Below, one piece after another: positions 5,631-5,642 of a stretch of DNA of 5,642 bases; position 1 is the stretch's first letter; each line of letters starts with the position of its first letter. This DNA is from PVC group bacterium. GTDB lineage: Bacteria; GCA-001730085; JADFSZ01. Under the pieces are notes generated by a model. It saw only the letters and a program-made list of their open reading frames with translations. It had not been told where the DNA came from and searched no databases. Both the position numbers and the translations under genes were made by a program. The DNA lies in assembly GCA_022560555.1 (NCBI GenBank), contig JADFSZ010000120.1, positions 1 through 5,642 on the forward strand, written 5' to 3'.

Positions 5631-5642
5631 AAGATGAGGGTG
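5609..5642 (+). CDS. infA: Translation initiation factor IF-1, 5' end only
   Basis: Only 11 codons are in the window; the frame is open to the right edge. The peptide M-A-K-D-A-P-I-E-D-E-G resembles the IF-1 N-terminus as I know it (M-A-K-E-D-x-I-E-x-x-G), which leads into the single OB-fold strand beginning T-V. IF-1 binds the ribosomal A site with IF-2 and IF-3 during initiation. The gene begins 22 bases before the map stop, in a different frame, with CAGGAG at a good distance. The order adk-map-infA is frequent in bacteria, which independently predicts infA here. The fragment is short, so the call rests on motif, ribosome site and synteny together. Confidence 0.87.
   Translation, partial: MAKDAPIEDEG

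Overview
This window is a stretch of a bacterial spc-type ribosomal protein operon with its SecY/Adk/Map extension. Every gene reads left to right on the + strand: rplE (3' end) - rpsN - rpsH - rplF - rplR - rpsE - rplO - secY - adk - map - infA (5' end). Most of the content is core housekeeping. Almost the whole window is coding, with intergenic gaps of 6 to 46 bases. The exception is a 131-base gap between rpsN and rpsH, and rpsE/rplO and map/infA actually overlap. No intrinsic terminator and no convincing internal promoter was seen, so the genes are probably co-transcribed from a promoter to the left.

Layout. 1-851 holds the end of uL5, zinc-type uS14 and uS8, with a purine-rich heptamer repeat (322-414) and a small hairpin (412-430) wedged between rpsN and rpsH. 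871-2789 holds uL6, uL18, uS5 and uL15. The gene usually found between rpsE and rplO, rpmD (uL30), is missing, and rplO starts inside rpsE. 2796-4148 is secY, the protein channel of the Sec translocon. After a 46-base spacer with two mutually exclusive hairpins come adk (4195-4839) and map (4869-5630). The first 11 codons of infA begin inside the end of map at 5609. Together the products build both ribosomal subunits, insert and export new proteins (SecY), remove the initiator Met (Map), balance adenine nucleotides (Adk) and start translation (IF-1).

Organism. This is a bacterium with moderate GC (roughly mid-40s percent by eye, not computed). The four-Cys uS14, four-Cys (zinc LID) Adk, secY-adk-map-infA order and loss of rpmD from its usual slot argue against a gammaproteobacterium. 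From memory, missing uL30 is a trait of Cyanobacteria, Chlamydiae and the candidate phyla radiation. The heptamer repeat recalls repeats I associate with Omnitrophota and some Desulfobacterota genomes. A PVC-like or Omnitrophota-like uncultured lineage is my best guess, at low confidence.

No undescribed multi-gene system is visible. The points most worth a second look are the nested heptamer repeat inside an otherwise compact operon, the possible secY-adk RNA switch, the rpmD gap and the infA start hidden in map.
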